Positions 1 to 9,009 of a stretch of DNA of 64,000 nt are shown here, one piece after another (position 1 is the first letter of the stretch; every line of letters begins with the position of its first letter). The stretch comes from Ancylobacter defluvii (GTDB lineage Bacteria; Pseudomonadota; Alphaproteobacteria; Rhizobiales; Xanthobacteraceae). Both the position numbers and the translations under genes were made by a program. The stretch is taken from NCBI RefSeq assembly GCF_018390605.1, contig NZ_JAHBGD010000024.1, positions 682,001 through 746,000 on the forward strand, read 5' to 3'. Below the pieces are notes generated by a model, which saw only the letters and a list, made by a program, of their open reading frames with translations, ran no database searches and was not told the origin of the DNA.

Positions 1-1
1 G

Positions 2-640
2 GGCCTGCCCTTCATGGGCGCCGTCGAGCGCACGGTGATGGGCGGGGTGAAGGCGCGGCTGTTCCGCCTCTCCTTCTCCGGCGAGCTCGGCTATGAGATC
101 GCGGTGCCGGCACGCCAGGGCGAGGCGCTCGCCCGCGCGCTGATGGCGGCGGGCGAGGAATTCGGCATCACGCCCTATGGCATCGAGGCACTGGGCGTGA
201 TGCGCATCGAGAAGGGGCACGTGTCGGGCAACGAGCTTTCGGGCCAGACCAGCGCCGGCGATCTCGGCTTCGGCAAGATGGCCTCGACCAAGAAGGACTA
301 TATCGGCCGAGTCCTCGCCGCCCGGCCGGGCATCGCCGATCCCGAGCGCCCGTGCCTCATCGGCTTCAAGCCGGTGGATCCGTCGCAGCGGCTGCGAGCC
401 GGCGCGCACTTCCTGAAGCTCGGCGCGCCGGCCGACATGGCGCATGACGAGGGCTACATGACCTCGGTCGCCCATTCGCCGCATCTCGGCCACTGGATCG
501 GCCTCGGGCTTTTGAAGAACGGGCCGCAGCGCATCGGCGAGCGGGTGCGCGCCTATGACCCGGTGCGCGGCAACGACTTCGAGGTCGAGGTGTGCTCGCC
601 CGGCTTCATCGATCCGAACGGGGAGCGGCTGCGTGGCTGA
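2..640 (+). CDS. soxA: Sarcosine oxidase alpha subunit / N-methylglutamate dehydrogenase subunit, C-terminal part
   Basis: The gene is cut by the left window edge; about 212 C-terminal residues are visible. They form the aminomethyltransferase (GcvT-like) half of the alpha subunit of heterotetrameric sarcosine oxidase, which transfers the oxidised methyl group to tetrahydrofolate. The visible part contains the family segment around SFSGELGYEIAVP and a typical C-terminal barrel domain. It is followed by the gamma subunit gene and by purU and folD, which would carry the resulting methylene-THF to formate. N-methylglutamate dehydrogenase (mgdABCD) is homologous, and a glutamate-synthase/glnT cluster lies a few kb away, so the substrate may be N-methylglutamate rather than sarcosine. 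The family is clear; the substrate is not. Confidence 0.85.
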   Translation, partial: GLPFMGAVERTVMGGVKARLFRLSFSGELGYEIAVPARQGEALARALMAAGEEFGITPYGIEALGVMRIEKGHVSGNELSGQTSAGDLGFGKMASTKKDYIGRVLAARPGIADPERPCLIGFKPVDPSQRLRAGAHFLKLGAPADMAHDEGYMTSVAHSPHLGHWIGLGLLKNGPQRIGERVRAYDPVRGNDFEVEVCSPGFIDPNGERLRG

Positions 641-691
641 CCTCACCTTCCTCCCGCCCGCCGACTTCCTGCCCGTCCGGAGGCCCTGTCC

Positions 692-1288
692 ATGACATCC
701 GCGCTCGACGCTCTCCCGGTCACGCAGATGCCGCCGGACGGCCATTACGGCCCGGCCGGCAAGCATGGCGTGACCGCCCGGATCTTCGATCCGCCGGCGC
801 TCGCCACACTCGCCGCCCGCCACGGTGCCGGCGCGGCGCTCAGCGCGGCGGCGCGGGTGGAACTCGGCCTCGACCTTGCCGACGCGCCACGCCTGTCCCG
901 CGCCAATGGCCTCACCGCCATCGGCACCGGCCCGGGTCGCTGGTTCCTCCTCGCCGAGGCACCGGAGGACCTGCCGGCCCACCTCGCCGCGCTCGCCCCG
1001 CATGCGGCGATCACCGAGCAGACCGATGCCATGGTCGGCTTCGAGCTTTCCGGCCCGCATGTGCGCGACCTGCTCGCCAAGGGCGTGACGGTAGATCTCG
1101 ACCCATCGGTGTTTCCACCCGGCGCGGCGGCGACCAGCAATGTCGCGCATATCAACACCAGCTTCTGGCGCGAGCCGGGCGACGAGCGCTTCGTCTTTCT
1201 CGCTGGACGCAGCTACGCCGTGGCCTTTGCACGCTTCCTTGTCGCCTCCGGCGCCGCATTCGGGCTCGAACTCGTCCATCGAGGTTGA
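692..1288 (+). CDS. soxG: Sarcosine oxidase gamma subunit / N-methylglutamate dehydrogenase small subunit
   Basis: A 198-residue protein of the SoxG family, the small structural subunit of heterotetrameric sarcosine oxidase. Supporting segments include the central [10 protein letters not shown] stretch and the [15 protein letters not shown] segment that follows the typical alternating pattern of this weakly conserved family. It begins 51 bases after the alpha subunit stop and is surely cotranscribed. As with the alpha subunit, it could equally be the corresponding subunit of N-methylglutamate dehydrogenase. Identification rests on position as much as on sequence. Confidence 0.8.
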   Translation: MTSALDALPVTQMPPDGHYGPAGKHGVTARIFDPPALATLAARHGAGAALSAAARVELGLDLADAPRLSRANGLTAIGTGPGRWFLLAEAPEDLPAHLAALAPHAAITEQTDAMVGFELSGPHVRDLLAKGVTVDLDPSVFPPGAAATSNVAHINTSFWREPGDERFVFLAGRSYAVAFARFLVASGAAFGLELVHRG

Positions 1289-1412
1289 GGGCGGCGCGAA
1301 GCGCGCTTCCCTCCCGACCGCATCTCCCCTAAAACCCGCGCCGAAACGCCTTCGCCCGAGCCGCCGATACCCGCGGCGCCGGGCGCAGAGCGGCGAGCCG
1401 ACGAGAACCGCC

Positions 1413-2288
1413 ATGACCGACGCTACCGCTACCGAGAGCTACATCCTCACCCTCTCCTGCCCGGACCGCCCCGGCATCGTCGCCGGCGTCGCCAATTTCC
1501 TGTTCGAACATGGCTGCAACATCCTCGAGGCGCAGCAGTTCGACGACACCGAGAGCGGCCGCTTCTTCATGCGCGTCTCCTTCGAACGCGTCGCGGGCGA
1601 GAGCACGCTGGACAGCCTGAAGACGGATTTCGCTGCGGTGGCCGACACGTTCAGCCTGAGCTGGCGGCTGCGCCTGCGCTCGCAGAAGCAGAAGGTGATG
1701 CTGCTGGTCTCGAAATTCGACCATTGCCTCGCTGACCTGCTCTATCGCTGGCGCATCGGCGAGATCCCGATGGAGATCACCGCCATCGCCGCCAACTACC
1801 CGCGCGAGACCTACGCCCATCTCGATTTCGACGGCATCCCGTTCCATTACCTACCGATCACCAAGTCGACCAAGATGGAGCAGGAGGCGCAGCTCTGGGA
1901 GCTGTTCCAGAAGACCGGCTCGGAAGTCGCGGTGCTCGCCCGCTACATGCAGGTGCTCTCCGACGGGCTGTCGGCCAAGCTGTCGGGGCGCTGCATCAAC
2001 ATCCACCACTCCTTCCTGCCCGGCTTCAAGGGCGCCAAGCCCTATCACCAGGCGCATGCGCGGGGGGTCAAGCTCATCGGCGCCACCGCACATTACGTGA
2101 CCTCCGACCTCGACGAGGGCCCGATCATCGAGCAGGACGTCGAGCGCATCACCCATCAGGATTCCGCCGAGGCGCTGGTACGCAAGGGCCGCGACATCGA
2201 GCGCCGCGTGCTCGCCCGCGCGCTCGCCTGGCATCTCGACGACCGGGTACTCACCAACGGCCACAAGACCGTGGTCTTCCGCGACTGA
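1413..2288 (+). CDS. purU: Formyltetrahydrofolate deformylase
   Basis: 291 residues, usual for PurU. It hydrolyses 10-formyl-THF to formate and THF in the cytoplasm. An N-terminal ACT domain (about residues 8-85, starting [15 protein letters not shown]) precedes a formyltransferase-type catalytic domain containing [16 protein letters not shown] and [10 protein letters not shown], which carry the Asn, His and Asp of the active site. The frame is open further upstream, but the ATG at 1413 starts directly before the ACT domain and matches the family length. Placed between the sarcosine-oxidase-like genes and folD, it probably serves oxidation of methyl groups to formate rather than purine synthesis. 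Confidence 0.95.
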   Translation: MTDATATESYILTLSCPDRPGIVAGVANFLFEHGCNILEAQQFDDTESGRFFMRVSFERVAGESTLDSLKTDFAAVADTFSLSWRLRLRSQKQKVMLLVSKFDHCLADLLYRWRIGEIPMEITAIAANYPRETYAHLDFDGIPFHYLPITKSTKMEQEAQLWELFQKTGSEVAVLARYMQVLSDGLSAKLSGRCINIHHSFLPGFKGAKPYHQAHARGVKLIGATAHYVTSDLDEGPIIEQDVERITHQDSAEALVRKGRDIERRVLARALAWHLDDRVLTNGHKTVVFRD

Positions 2289-2320
2289 TCTTTGCGCGAC
2301 TGACGCTTTACGAGGACGAC

Positions 2321-3193
2321 ATGGTCGAGACCCGCATCATCGACGGCAAGGGCTTCGCGGAGGAGCTGCGCAAACGGATCGCCGGCGAGGTCGCCGACTT
2401 CAGGGCGGCGACCGGCGTCACACCCGGCCTTGCGGTGGTGCTGGTGGGCGAGGACCCGGCGAGCGCGGTCTATGTCCGCAACAAGGGCAAGCAGACGCTT
2501 GAGGCCGGCATGGCGTCCATCGAGCACAAGCTGCCGGAAACGGTCGCCGAGGCGGAACTGCTGGCGCTGGTCAATGCGCTGAACACCGATCCGGCGGTGC
2601 ACGGCATCCTCGTGCAGTTGCCGCTGCCCGGCCATATCGATGCGCAGAAGGTGCTCGCCACCATCGATCCGGCCAAGGATGTCGACGGCTTCCATGTGGT
2701 GAATGCCGGCCGCCTCGCGGTGGGGCTCGACGCGCTGGTGCCCTGCACCCCGCTTGGCTGCGTGATGCTGCTGAAGCACCATCTCGGCAGCCTCGCCGGC
2801 GCGCGGGCGGTGGTGGTGGGGCGCTCGAACATCGTGGGGAAACCCCTGGCGCAGCTGCTGCTTCGCGAGGACGCAACCGTCACCATCGCCCATTCGCGCA
2901 CCCGCGACCTGCCGGAGGAGTGCCGGCGCGCCGATATATTGATCGGCGCGGTCGGGCGGCCGGAGATGATCCGCGGCGCCTGGATCAAGCCGGGCGCGAC
3001 GGTGATCGATGTCGGCATCAACCGGGTGGAGAAGGCCGGCGGCGGTACGCGGCTGGTCGGCGACGTCGCCTTCGACGAGGCGCAGGGCATTGCCGGGCTG
3101 ATCACCCCGGTGCCGGGCGGCGTCGGTCCGATGACCATCGCCTGCCTGCTGCAGAACACGCTGACTGCTGCGAAGCGGCTGGTGGCGGGCTGA
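2321..3193 (+). CDS. folD: Bifunctional methylene-THF dehydrogenase/methenyl-THF cyclohydrolase
   Basis: 290 residues, typical of FolD. It converts 5,10-methylene-THF to 10-formyl-THF using NADP. The active-site pattern YVRNKGKQ (Tyr and Lys) lies near residue 50, QLPLPGHI near 100, the NADP-binding [11 protein letters not shown] near 165, and the signature [10 protein letters not shown] near the C-terminus. It starts 32 bases after purU and closes the operon. With PurU it makes a linear methylene-THF to formate branch downstream of methyl-group oxidation. Confidence 0.96.
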   Translation: MVETRIIDGKGFAEELRKRIAGEVADFRAATGVTPGLAVVLVGEDPASAVYVRNKGKQTLEAGMASIEHKLPETVAEAELLALVNALNTDPAVHGILVQLPLPGHIDAQKVLATIDPAKDVDGFHVVNAGRLAVGLDALVPCTPLGCVMLLKHHLGSLAGARAVVVGRSNIVGKPLAQLLLREDATVTIAHSRTRDLPEECRRADILIGAVGRPEMIRGAWIKPGATVIDVGINRVEKAGGGTRLVGDVAFDEAQGIAGLITPVPGGVGPMTIACLLQNTLTAAKRLVAG

Positions 3194-3255
3194 GGGGAGC
3201 AGGGCGGAACGTGCCACTGCCTCTTCCCGTCTGAACCACCTGACCCAGTTGGCAG

Positions 3256-3372
3256 CTCCCTCTCCCCGTGGGGGAGAGGGGTGGGGTGAGGGGCGGACCG
3301 CTCTCATGCTCCGCAGCAGCCCTCACCCTCACCGACCCGCTGCGCGGGCCACCTCTCCCCACCGGGGAGAGG
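3256..3372. repeat. Dispersed palindromic repeat, family A, copy 1
   Basis: Two hairpins built on CTCTCCCC..GGGGAGAG flank a middle part reading CTCACC..CCGACCCGCTGCGCGGGCCACC. The same architecture recurs six more times in this window, always between genes. No coding potential is seen. It fills most of the gap between folD and the convergent MFS gene. Confidence 0.85.
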
Positions 3373-3417
3373 AAATTGAAGAGGTCCATGTCGCGAACCC
3401 TTCACTGCAAAACATGG

Positions 3418-3452
3418 AAACGCCCGCGACGGTCTCCCGTCGCGGGCGTTTT
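3418..3452. terminator. Bidirectional intrinsic terminator between folD and the MFS gene
   Basis: A perfect 12-bp stem (CGCCCGCGACGG with its complement) and a TCTC loop, preceded by AAA and followed by TTTT. It sits between convergent genes, so it can stop transcription from both sides. Confidence 0.9.
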
Positions 3453-3471
3453 GCTTTCGGGATCGATCCGC

Positions 3472-4824
3472 TCAACGCTCGATGTCGACGTCCTTGGTCT
3501 CCGGGCCGAGCAGCAGCGCGACCAGCGTGATGCAGGCCATCGACGAGAGATAAACGCCAACCCAGAAGGGCGAGCCGCCACCATAGCGCCACAGCATCAC
3601 CGCGATGAACGGCGCCACCGCCGCGCCGAGGATCGACGACACGTTGTAGGAGATGCCCGAGCCGGTGTAGCGCACATTGGCCGGGAACAGTTCCGGCAGC
3701 AGCGCGCCCATCGGGCCGAAGGTCATGCCCATCAGCGTGAAGCCGAGGATCAGCCACGCCATAACCCCGACCGGGCCGGCGGCGAGCATCGGCACCCACA
3801 GGAAGCCGAAGGCGATGATGCCGAGCGTGATCCAGATCAGCGTGCGACGGCGGCCCCAGCGGTCGGCCCACGGGCCGGAGAGCAGGGTGAAGATGCCGAA
3901 GAACACCACGCCGCCGATCATCATCAGCACAAAGGTGGTGTAGTCATAGCCGAGGCCCGGCACCGGCCCGCCGGGGGCGGCGCGGCCGAAGCTGAGCGAG
4001 AAGGTGGTCATCAGATAGAACAGCACATAGGTCGCCAGCATATAGAAGGTGCCGAGCACGATCTCGCGGAAGTGGTTCTTGAAGGCGCTGGCAAGCGGCA
4101 GACGGGTGACCTTGCCCTTCTGCACGGTCTTCTCGAAGGCGGCGCTCTCGACGAGGTTGAGCCGCACCCACAGACCGACGATCACCATGACGATCGAGAA
4201 CAGGAAGGGGATGCGCCAGCCCCATTCCAGGAAGGCCTGCGAGGGCCGCGAGGGATCGTCGGAGGGGAGCAGCGCCGCGATGATCAGGAACAGCCCGTTG
4301 GCGACGATGAAGCCGATCGGCGCGCCGAGCTGCGGGAAGGTGCCATAGACGGCGCGCTTGCCGGGCGGGGCGTTCTCGGTGGCGACCAGCGCCGCACCGC
4401 TCCATTCGCCACCGAGCGCGAAGCCTTGGGCAAGACGCATGACGACCAGCAGTGCCGGGGCGATCCAGCCGGCCATCTCATAGGTCGGCAGCGCGCCGAT
4501 GAGGAAGGTGGCAATGCCCATGGTCAGCAGGGCGCCGACCAGCGTCGCCTTGCGGCCGCGCTTGTCGCCGAGATGGCCGAAGAAGATCGCACCGAGCGGA
4601 CGCGCGACCATCGCCGCGCCGAAGATGCCGAGGGAGGCGAGCAGCGCTGCGGTGTCGTCGCCGGCCGGGAAGAACAGATGCGGGAACACCAGCACCGCCG
4701 CGGTGGCGTAGACGTAGAAATCGTAGAACTCGATCGTGGTGCCGATCAGGCTGGCGAGAATGACGCGGGAGCGCGGATTGGCGACGGCCGGATCGGCCCG
4801 CTCCGCGGTAGCTGCTAGGGACAT
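3472..4824 (-). CDS. MFS transporter, metabolite:H+ symporter (MHS) type
   Basis: 450 residues, twelve predicted membrane segments. It begins with the MHS signature region GTTIEFYDFYVYATAA and has GHLGDKRGRKATL between helices 2 and 3, as in ShiA/KgtP/ProP relatives that move dicarboxylates, betaines or aromatic acids with protons. The open frame extends 36 codons further upstream, but the ATG at 4824 has a purine-rich GGAG-like site just before it and starts at the family's usual N-terminus. The substrate cannot be read from sequence. Lying between two methylated-amine gene blocks, a methylated amine or betaine is possible but only inferred. Confidence 0.85.
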   Translation of the reverse strand: MSLAATAERADPAVANPRSRVILASLIGTTIEFYDFYVYATAAVLVFPHLFFPAGDDTAALLASLGIFGAAMVARPLGAIFFGHLGDKRGRKATLVGALLTMGIATFLIGALPTYEMAGWIAPALLVVMRLAQGFALGGEWSGAALVATENAPPGKRAVYGTFPQLGAPIGFIVANGLFLIIAALLPSDDPSRPSQAFLEWGWRIPFLFSIVMVIVGLWVRLNLVESAAFEKTVQKGKVTRLPLASAFKNHFREIVLGTFYMLATYVLFYLMTTFSLSFGRAAPGGPVPGLGYDYTTFVLMMIGGVVFFGIFTLLSGPWADRWGRRRTLIWITLGIIAFGFLWVPMLAAGPVGVMAWLILGFTLMGMTFGPMGALLPELFPANVRYTGSGISYNVSSILGAAVAPFIAVMLWRYGGGSPFWVGVYLSSMACITLVALLLGPETKDVDIER

Positions 4825-5045
4825 GGTCGAAAAGGCTCCGTAGGTGACGCCGCCCATCGGGAGGCACGGCGCCAGACGAAAGCGGGGCGGGACAGACGTC
4901 GATCCACGCCCAACGCGATTGACGCCCGTCATATACCCAGCCGCCGGCGGAATGAACCTCCGACACGGCTACACTTATAATTCTATGGTCGCATATGCCG
5001 AACGGCACGACATATTCTTGCGCCGGCGCGATGCACCGGCGGCGA

Positions 5046-6440
5046 TCACGCCCGCGACATGCGGTTCCAGGCGTCGAGGCCGGCAATCTTGTAGGCCTCG
5101 GCCAGGGTCGGATAGTTGAAGGTGTTCTCGATGAAGTAGTCGATGGTGCCCTTGAGGTTCAGCACCGCCTGGCCGATGTGGATCAGCTCGGTGGCGCCCT
5201 CGCCGACAATGTGCACACCGAGCAGCCGGCGGGTCTTCACCGAGAAGATCATCTTCATCATGCCGGTGTTGAGGCCCATGATGTGGCCGCGCGAGGTCTC
5301 GCGGAAGCGGGCGATGCCGCATTCATAGGGGATCTCGCGCCGGCGCACCTCTTCCTCGCTCATGCCGACGGTGGACATTTCCGGCACCGAATAGATGCCA
5401 TAGGGGAAGAATTCCGGCGGCGGCGGCGGCTCCAGCCCGAAGGCGTGGCAGGCGGCGACGCGGCCCTGCTCCATCGAGGTGGAGGCCAGGCTGGGAAAGC
5501 CGATGACATCCCCGGCGGCGTAGATGTGCGGCACCGAGGTCTGCAAGGTCTTCGGATCGACCTGGAGCCGGCCGCGATGGTCGACATCGAGCCCCGCGGC
5601 ACCGAGATTGAGCGTATCGGTGGCGCCGACGCGGCCGGCGGCGAACAGCAGCATCTCGGTGGTGACGGTGCGCCCGTCGCTCAGCCGGCAGATCGGGCGA
5701 CCATCATTGCCGAGCTCGATGGCGGCGACCTTCGAGCCGAGCCGCAGCGCGACGTTGCGGTCGCGCAACTCGTGGGTGAACTCCTCGATCAGTTCCTTGT
5801 CGATGAAGTCGAGGAAGCTGTTGCGCGGCTCGATCAGCGTCACCTGCACGTCGAGCGCGCTGAAGATGGTGGCGTATTCGACGCCGATCACTCCGGCGCC
5901 AATCACCGCGAGACTGCGCGGCAGGCGCGGCAATTCGACGATCTCGTCGCTGTCGAAGACGTTGACGCCGTCGAACGGCACGTAATCCGGCCGGAACGGG
6001 CGCGTTCCGACGGCGATAAGGAAATTCCCGCCGGAGACGGTGGTATGCTCGCCGGTCTCGCTGGTGATCTCGATATCATAGGGGGACACGAAGCGCGCCG
6101 CACCACGCGCGGTCTTCACGCCGTTGCGGCTGAACTGATGTTCCAGCACGTCGACCTCGTGATCGAGGGTCTTGTGCAGCCGGGCCAGCAGGTCGGACGC
6201 GCCGATGTCCTGCTTCACCCGGTAGGAGCGGCCATAGAAGCCGCGCTCGCGCCAGCCGGACAGGTTGAGCACGGTCTCGCGCAGCGTCTTGGAGGGGATA
6301 GTGCCGGTATGCACCGAGACGCCGCCGACCCGGCGTCCCTTCTCGACCACCAGCACCGATTTGCCCAGCTTGGCAGCCTGCACCGCGGCACGGCGGCCGG
6401 AAGGACCGCTGCCGATGACGATCATCTCATAGTCATGCAT
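5046..6440 (-). CDS. sthA: Soluble pyridine nucleotide transhydrogenase
   Basis: 464 residues, a cytoplasmic flavoprotein of the pyridine nucleotide disulfide oxidoreductase family. An N-terminal FAD site (VIGSGPSGRRAAVQAAKLG) and a central NAD(P) site (VIGAGVIGVEYA) are present. The position of the usual redox disulfide reads GGVSVHTGTIPSKTLRE, so both active-site cysteines are absent, as in SthA and unlike lipoamide dehydrogenase. It would exchange reducing equivalents between NADPH and NADH. It is transcribed divergently from the XRE-cupin regulator, and a possible operator of that regulator lies in the shared gap. Confidence 0.9.
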   Translation of the reverse strand: MHDYEMIVIGSGPSGRRAAVQAAKLGKSVLVVEKGRRVGGVSVHTGTIPSKTLRETVLNLSGWRERGFYGRSYRVKQDIGASDLLARLHKTLDHEVDVLEHQFSRNGVKTARGAARFVSPYDIEITSETGEHTTVSGGNFLIAVGTRPFRPDYVPFDGVNVFDSDEIVELPRLPRSLAVIGAGVIGVEYATIFSALDVQVTLIEPRNSFLDFIDKELIEEFTHELRDRNVALRLGSKVAAIELGNDGRPICRLSDGRTVTTEMLLFAAGRVGATDTLNLGAAGLDVDHRGRLQVDPKTLQTSVPHIYAAGDVIGFPSLASTSMEQGRVAACHAFGLEPPPPPEFFPYGIYSVPEMSTVGMSEEEVRRREIPYECGIARFRETSRGHIMGLNTGMMKMIFSVKTRRLLGVHIVGEGATELIHIGQAVLNLKGTIDYFIENTFNYPTLAEAYKIAGLDAWNRMSRA

Positions 6441-6524
6441 GGGTCGCCGTCGCTCCTGCAGGCCTCGCCTCTGCCCAATGCACGATGAATGCCAAGCCGG
6501 TATGACGTTCCGCGTTTTCGCCCC

Positions 6525-6544
6525 GACATTTCCCGGCTAGAAAC
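6525..6544. promoter_or_regulatory. Putative operator of the XRE-cupin regulator, copy 1
   Basis: The sequence GACATTTCC-N6-GAAAC lies in the gap between divergent sthA and the XRE-cupin gene. A second copy with the same 20-base layout lies before glxB at 7286-7305. Shared phase and placement on both sides of the regulator gene suggest its own binding site. This is inference from two copies only. Confidence 0.5.
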
Positions 6545-6574
6545 AAGGCAGGACGAGCGTGAGGGAGACGGGCC

Positions 6575-7261
6575 TTGGCGGGACAGCGGCGGCAGGCGGA
6601 AGGCGACGGCACCAAGGAGGCCGCCGGAGCGGAAATCGCCGGCGGGGAGGACCTGCGCACCGGATCGGGGGCGCCGGCCACCAATGAGCGCACGCTGGAA
6701 CAGGCGCTCGGCTTGCAGGTGCGCGCGATCCGCCGCGAGCTGGACCTCACCGTCTCCGACCTCGCCAGTGCCGCCGGCATCTCGGTCGGCATGCTCTCCA
6801 AGATCGAGAACGGTCTGATCTCGCCCTCGCTCGGCACGTTGCAGGCGATTTCCTCGGTGCTGAACGTGCCGATCTCCAGCCTGTTCTCCGGCTTCGAGGA
6901 GAAGCGCGACTGCTCCTTCGTGCCCGCCGGACAGGGGGTGCATATCGAGCGGCGCGGCACCAAGGTCGGCCATCAATACGAGCTGCTGGGCCACGCGCTC
7001 GGCGGCGAGGTGGCGGTGGAGCCGTATCTCATCACGCTCAGCGAGGAGGCGGTGCCCTATACCGGCTTCCGCCATGCCGGGGTGGAGTTCATCCACATGC
7101 TCAGCGGCGAGGTGAACTATCGCCACGGCGACCGCACCTATCACCTGCGGCCAGGCGATTCGCTGATGTTCGACAGCGCCGCCACCCATGGGCCGGAGGA
7201 ACTGCTGGTGCGGCCGATGACCTATCTGTCGATCATCATCTACCCGCGCGATCCACTCTGA
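6575..7261 (+). CDS. XRE-family transcriptional regulator with C-terminal cupin
   Basis: 228 residues starting at a TTG preceded by a GAGGGAGA ribosome site. About 45 hydrophilic residues come first, then a Cro/C1-type helix-turn-helix (about 47-105, with SVGMLSKIENGLISPSLGTL) and a cupin domain (about 140-225, with EFIHMLSGEVNYRHGD and LRPGDSLMFDSAATHGPE), probably the effector-sensing part. It lies immediately upstream of, and in the same direction as, the glxBCD-glnT operon, which is likely its target. Regulators of this build usually respond to small amino or amine ligands. The inducer is unknown. Confidence 0.88.
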   Translation: MAGQRRQAEGDGTKEAAGAEIAGGEDLRTGSGAPATNERTLEQALGLQVRAIRRELDLTVSDLASAAGISVGMLSKIENGLISPSLGTLQAISSVLNVPISSLFSGFEEKRDCSFVPAGQGVHIERRGTKVGHQYELLGHALGGEVAVEPYLITLSEEAVPYTGFRHAGVEFIHMLSGEVNYRHGDRTYHLRPGDSLMFDSAATHGPEELLVRPMTYLSIIIYPRDPL

Positions 7262-7285
7262 AAGCCGGCACCGGCCCTCCACACC

Positions 7286-7305
7286 GACATTTCCTCACAG
7301 GAAAA
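7286..7305. promoter_or_regulatory. Putative operator of the XRE-cupin regulator, copy 2
   Basis: GACATTTCC-N6-GAAAA, containing the inverted pair TTTCC/GGAAA, 89 bases before the glxB start. It aligns base for base in layout with the copy at 6525-6544. It would place the whole glxBCD-glnT operon under the XRE-cupin protein. Confidence 0.5.
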
Positions 7306-7393
7306 TTTTATTCTCGATCCATTGACGCCCATCCGACTTCTTCGTACATCTCCGCCACGAACAACCGAGATGGTTTGCGGGGAGACGCGCTTC

Positions 7394-8275
7394 ATGTGCG
7401 GGATTGTCGGCCTCTTCATCAAGGATCCGAAGCTGGAGCCGCAGCTTGGCGCCATGCTGGCGGAAATGCTGGACGTCATGTGCGATCGCGGGCCGGATTC
7501 GGCCGGTTTCGCCGTCTATGGATCGGGCTCGGACGGCACGGTGAAGCTCACCCTGCGTGGCCCGGCCGGCACCGATTTCGCCGCCATCGGCGCGGCGCTC
7601 GGCCATGCGGTGACGGCGCGCGATACTCATGCGGTGCTCACCGTGCCGGCGGCGGACGAGGCCGCGACCCGCGCCGCCATCGCCGGGCGCTTCCCGGAGA
7701 TCAGCGTGGTCGGCGCCGGCAGCCGGATGGAGCTCTACAAGGAGGTCGGCCTGCCCGCCGATGTCGCCCGGCGCTTCAAGCTGGAGACGATGAGCGGCAC
7801 CCACGCCATCGGCCACACCCGCATGGCGACCGAAAGCGCGGTGACCACCGACGGCGCCCACCCCTTCTCCACCGGCCCCGACCAGTGCCTGGTGCATAAC
7901 GGCTCGCTGTCGAACCATGCCGGCCTGCGCCGCCGGCTGGAGCGTGAGGGTCTGACGCTGACCACCGAGAACGACAGCGAAGTGGCCGCCGCCTATCTCA
8001 CCTACCGCATGCGGCAGGGCGATACGCTCGGGCAGGCGCTGGAGCATTCGCTCGGCGATCTCGACGGCTTCTACACCTTCGTGGTCGGCACCGAGAGCGG
8101 CTTCGGCGTGCTGCGCGACCCGATCGCCTGCAAGCCGGCCGTCATGGCCGAGACTGACGAATATGTCGCCTTCGGCTCGGAATACCGCGCGCTCGCCGGC
8201 CTGCCCGGCATCGAGAATGCCCGCGTGTGGGAGCCGGAGCCGGCTAAAGTCTATTTCTGGGACCGCGCAGCATGA
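7394..8275 (+). CDS. glxB: Class II glutamine amidotransferase subunit (GlxB / N-methylglutamate synthase subunit A type)
   Basis: 293 residues. The chosen ATG at 7394 places Cys at position 2 (MCGIVGLF), the processed N-terminal nucleophile of class II glutaminases; the upstream ATG at 7322 would bury it. The segments DRGPDSAG and GHTRMATES belong to the glutaminase site. It releases ammonia, or in the methylamine version handles a methylamino group, for the FMN subunit encoded downstream. It is the first gene of a tight operon and overlaps glxC by four bases. Homologues are named GlxB in rhizobia and MgsA in N-methylglutamate pathway organisms. Confidence 0.88.
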   Translation: MCGIVGLFIKDPKLEPQLGAMLAEMLDVMCDRGPDSAGFAVYGSGSDGTVKLTLRGPAGTDFAAIGAALGHAVTARDTHAVLTVPAADEAATRAAIAGRFPEISVVGAGSRMELYKEVGLPADVARRFKLETMSGTHAIGHTRMATESAVTTDGAHPFSTGPDQCLVHNGSLSNHAGLRRRLEREGLTLTTENDSEVAAAYLTYRMRQGDTLGQALEHSLGDLDGFYTFVVGTESGFGVLRDPIACKPAVMAETDEYVAFGSEYRALAGLPGIENARVWEPEPAKVYFWDRAA

Positions 8276-9000
8276 ACCTTTCCCTGAAGCAGGCCGGTGA
8301 CGTCGCCGGCACCAAGCTGGTCGACCTGTCGACCTCCAGCGTGCGCGAGCTGAACGCCGCGCTGCATGCCCTCGCCGCCGACACCAACGAGACCTTCTGG
8401 AAGGTGGCGCATCCCAACGGACGCCACGCCATCGCCGCCGGCCTCGATGCCGCCATCGACATCGAGATCGACGGGCCGGTCGGCTATTACTGCGCCGGCA
8501 TGAACAAGCGCGGCCGCGTCATAGTGAACGGCAATGCCGGCGTCGGCGTCGGCGAGAACATGATGAGCGGCTTTATCCATGTGAAGGGCGATGCCAGCCA
8601 GTCGGCCGGCGCCACCGCGCATGGCGGGCTGCTGGTGATCGACGGCAACGCCTCGGCGCGCTGCGGCATCTCGATGAAAGGCATCGACATCGTGGTGAAG
8701 GGCTCGGTCGGCCACCTCTCGGCCTTCATGGGCCAGGCCGGCACCCTCACCGTGCTGGGCGACGCCGGCGAGGCGCTGGGCGACAGCCTCTATGAGGCGA
8801 AGCTGTTCGTGCGCGGCAGCGTCGCCGGCCTTGGCGCCGACTGCATCGAGAAAGAGATGCGCGACGAGCACAAGGCGCTGCTGGCGTCGAAGCTCGAAGC
8901 CGCCGGCATTCTCGGCGAGGTCGATATAGGCGAGTTCCGCCGCTACGGCTCGGCCCGCACGCTCTACCATTTCCACGTCGACAACGTGTCGAGCTACTGA
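8272..9000 (+). CDS. glxC: Glutamate synthase-like beta-helix subunit (GlxC / MgsB type)
   Basis: 242 residues with the repeated glycine pattern of the GXGXG domain that forms the C-terminal beta-helix of glutamate synthase large subunit (for example GPVGYYCAGMNKRGRVIVNGNAG and later GSVGHLSAFMGQAG). On its own this domain has a structural and channelling role. The start overlaps the glxB stop (ATGA), so translation is probably coupled. The three-way split amidotransferase / beta-helix / FMN domain is the known organisation of GlxBCD and of N-methylglutamate synthase MgsABC. Confidence 0.85.
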   Translation: MNLSLKQAGDVAGTKLVDLSTSSVRELNAALHALAADTNETFWKVAHPNGRHAIAAGLDAAIDIEIDGPVGYYCAGMNKRGRVIVNGNAGVGVGENMMSGFIHVKGDASQSAGATAHGGLLVIDGNASARCGISMKGIDIVVKGSVGHLSAFMGQAGTLTVLGDAGEALGDSLYEAKLFVRGSVAGLGADCIEKEMRDEHKALLASKLEAAGILGEVDIGEFRRYGSARTLYHFHVDNVSSY

Positions 9001-9009
9001 GGGCGCGCG

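Noticed and set aside
3268..4818. Plus-strand 516-codon frame opposite the MFS gene
   Set aside because: The translation is rich in Arg, Gln, Glu and His with no domain, and the opposite strand is a clear transporter.
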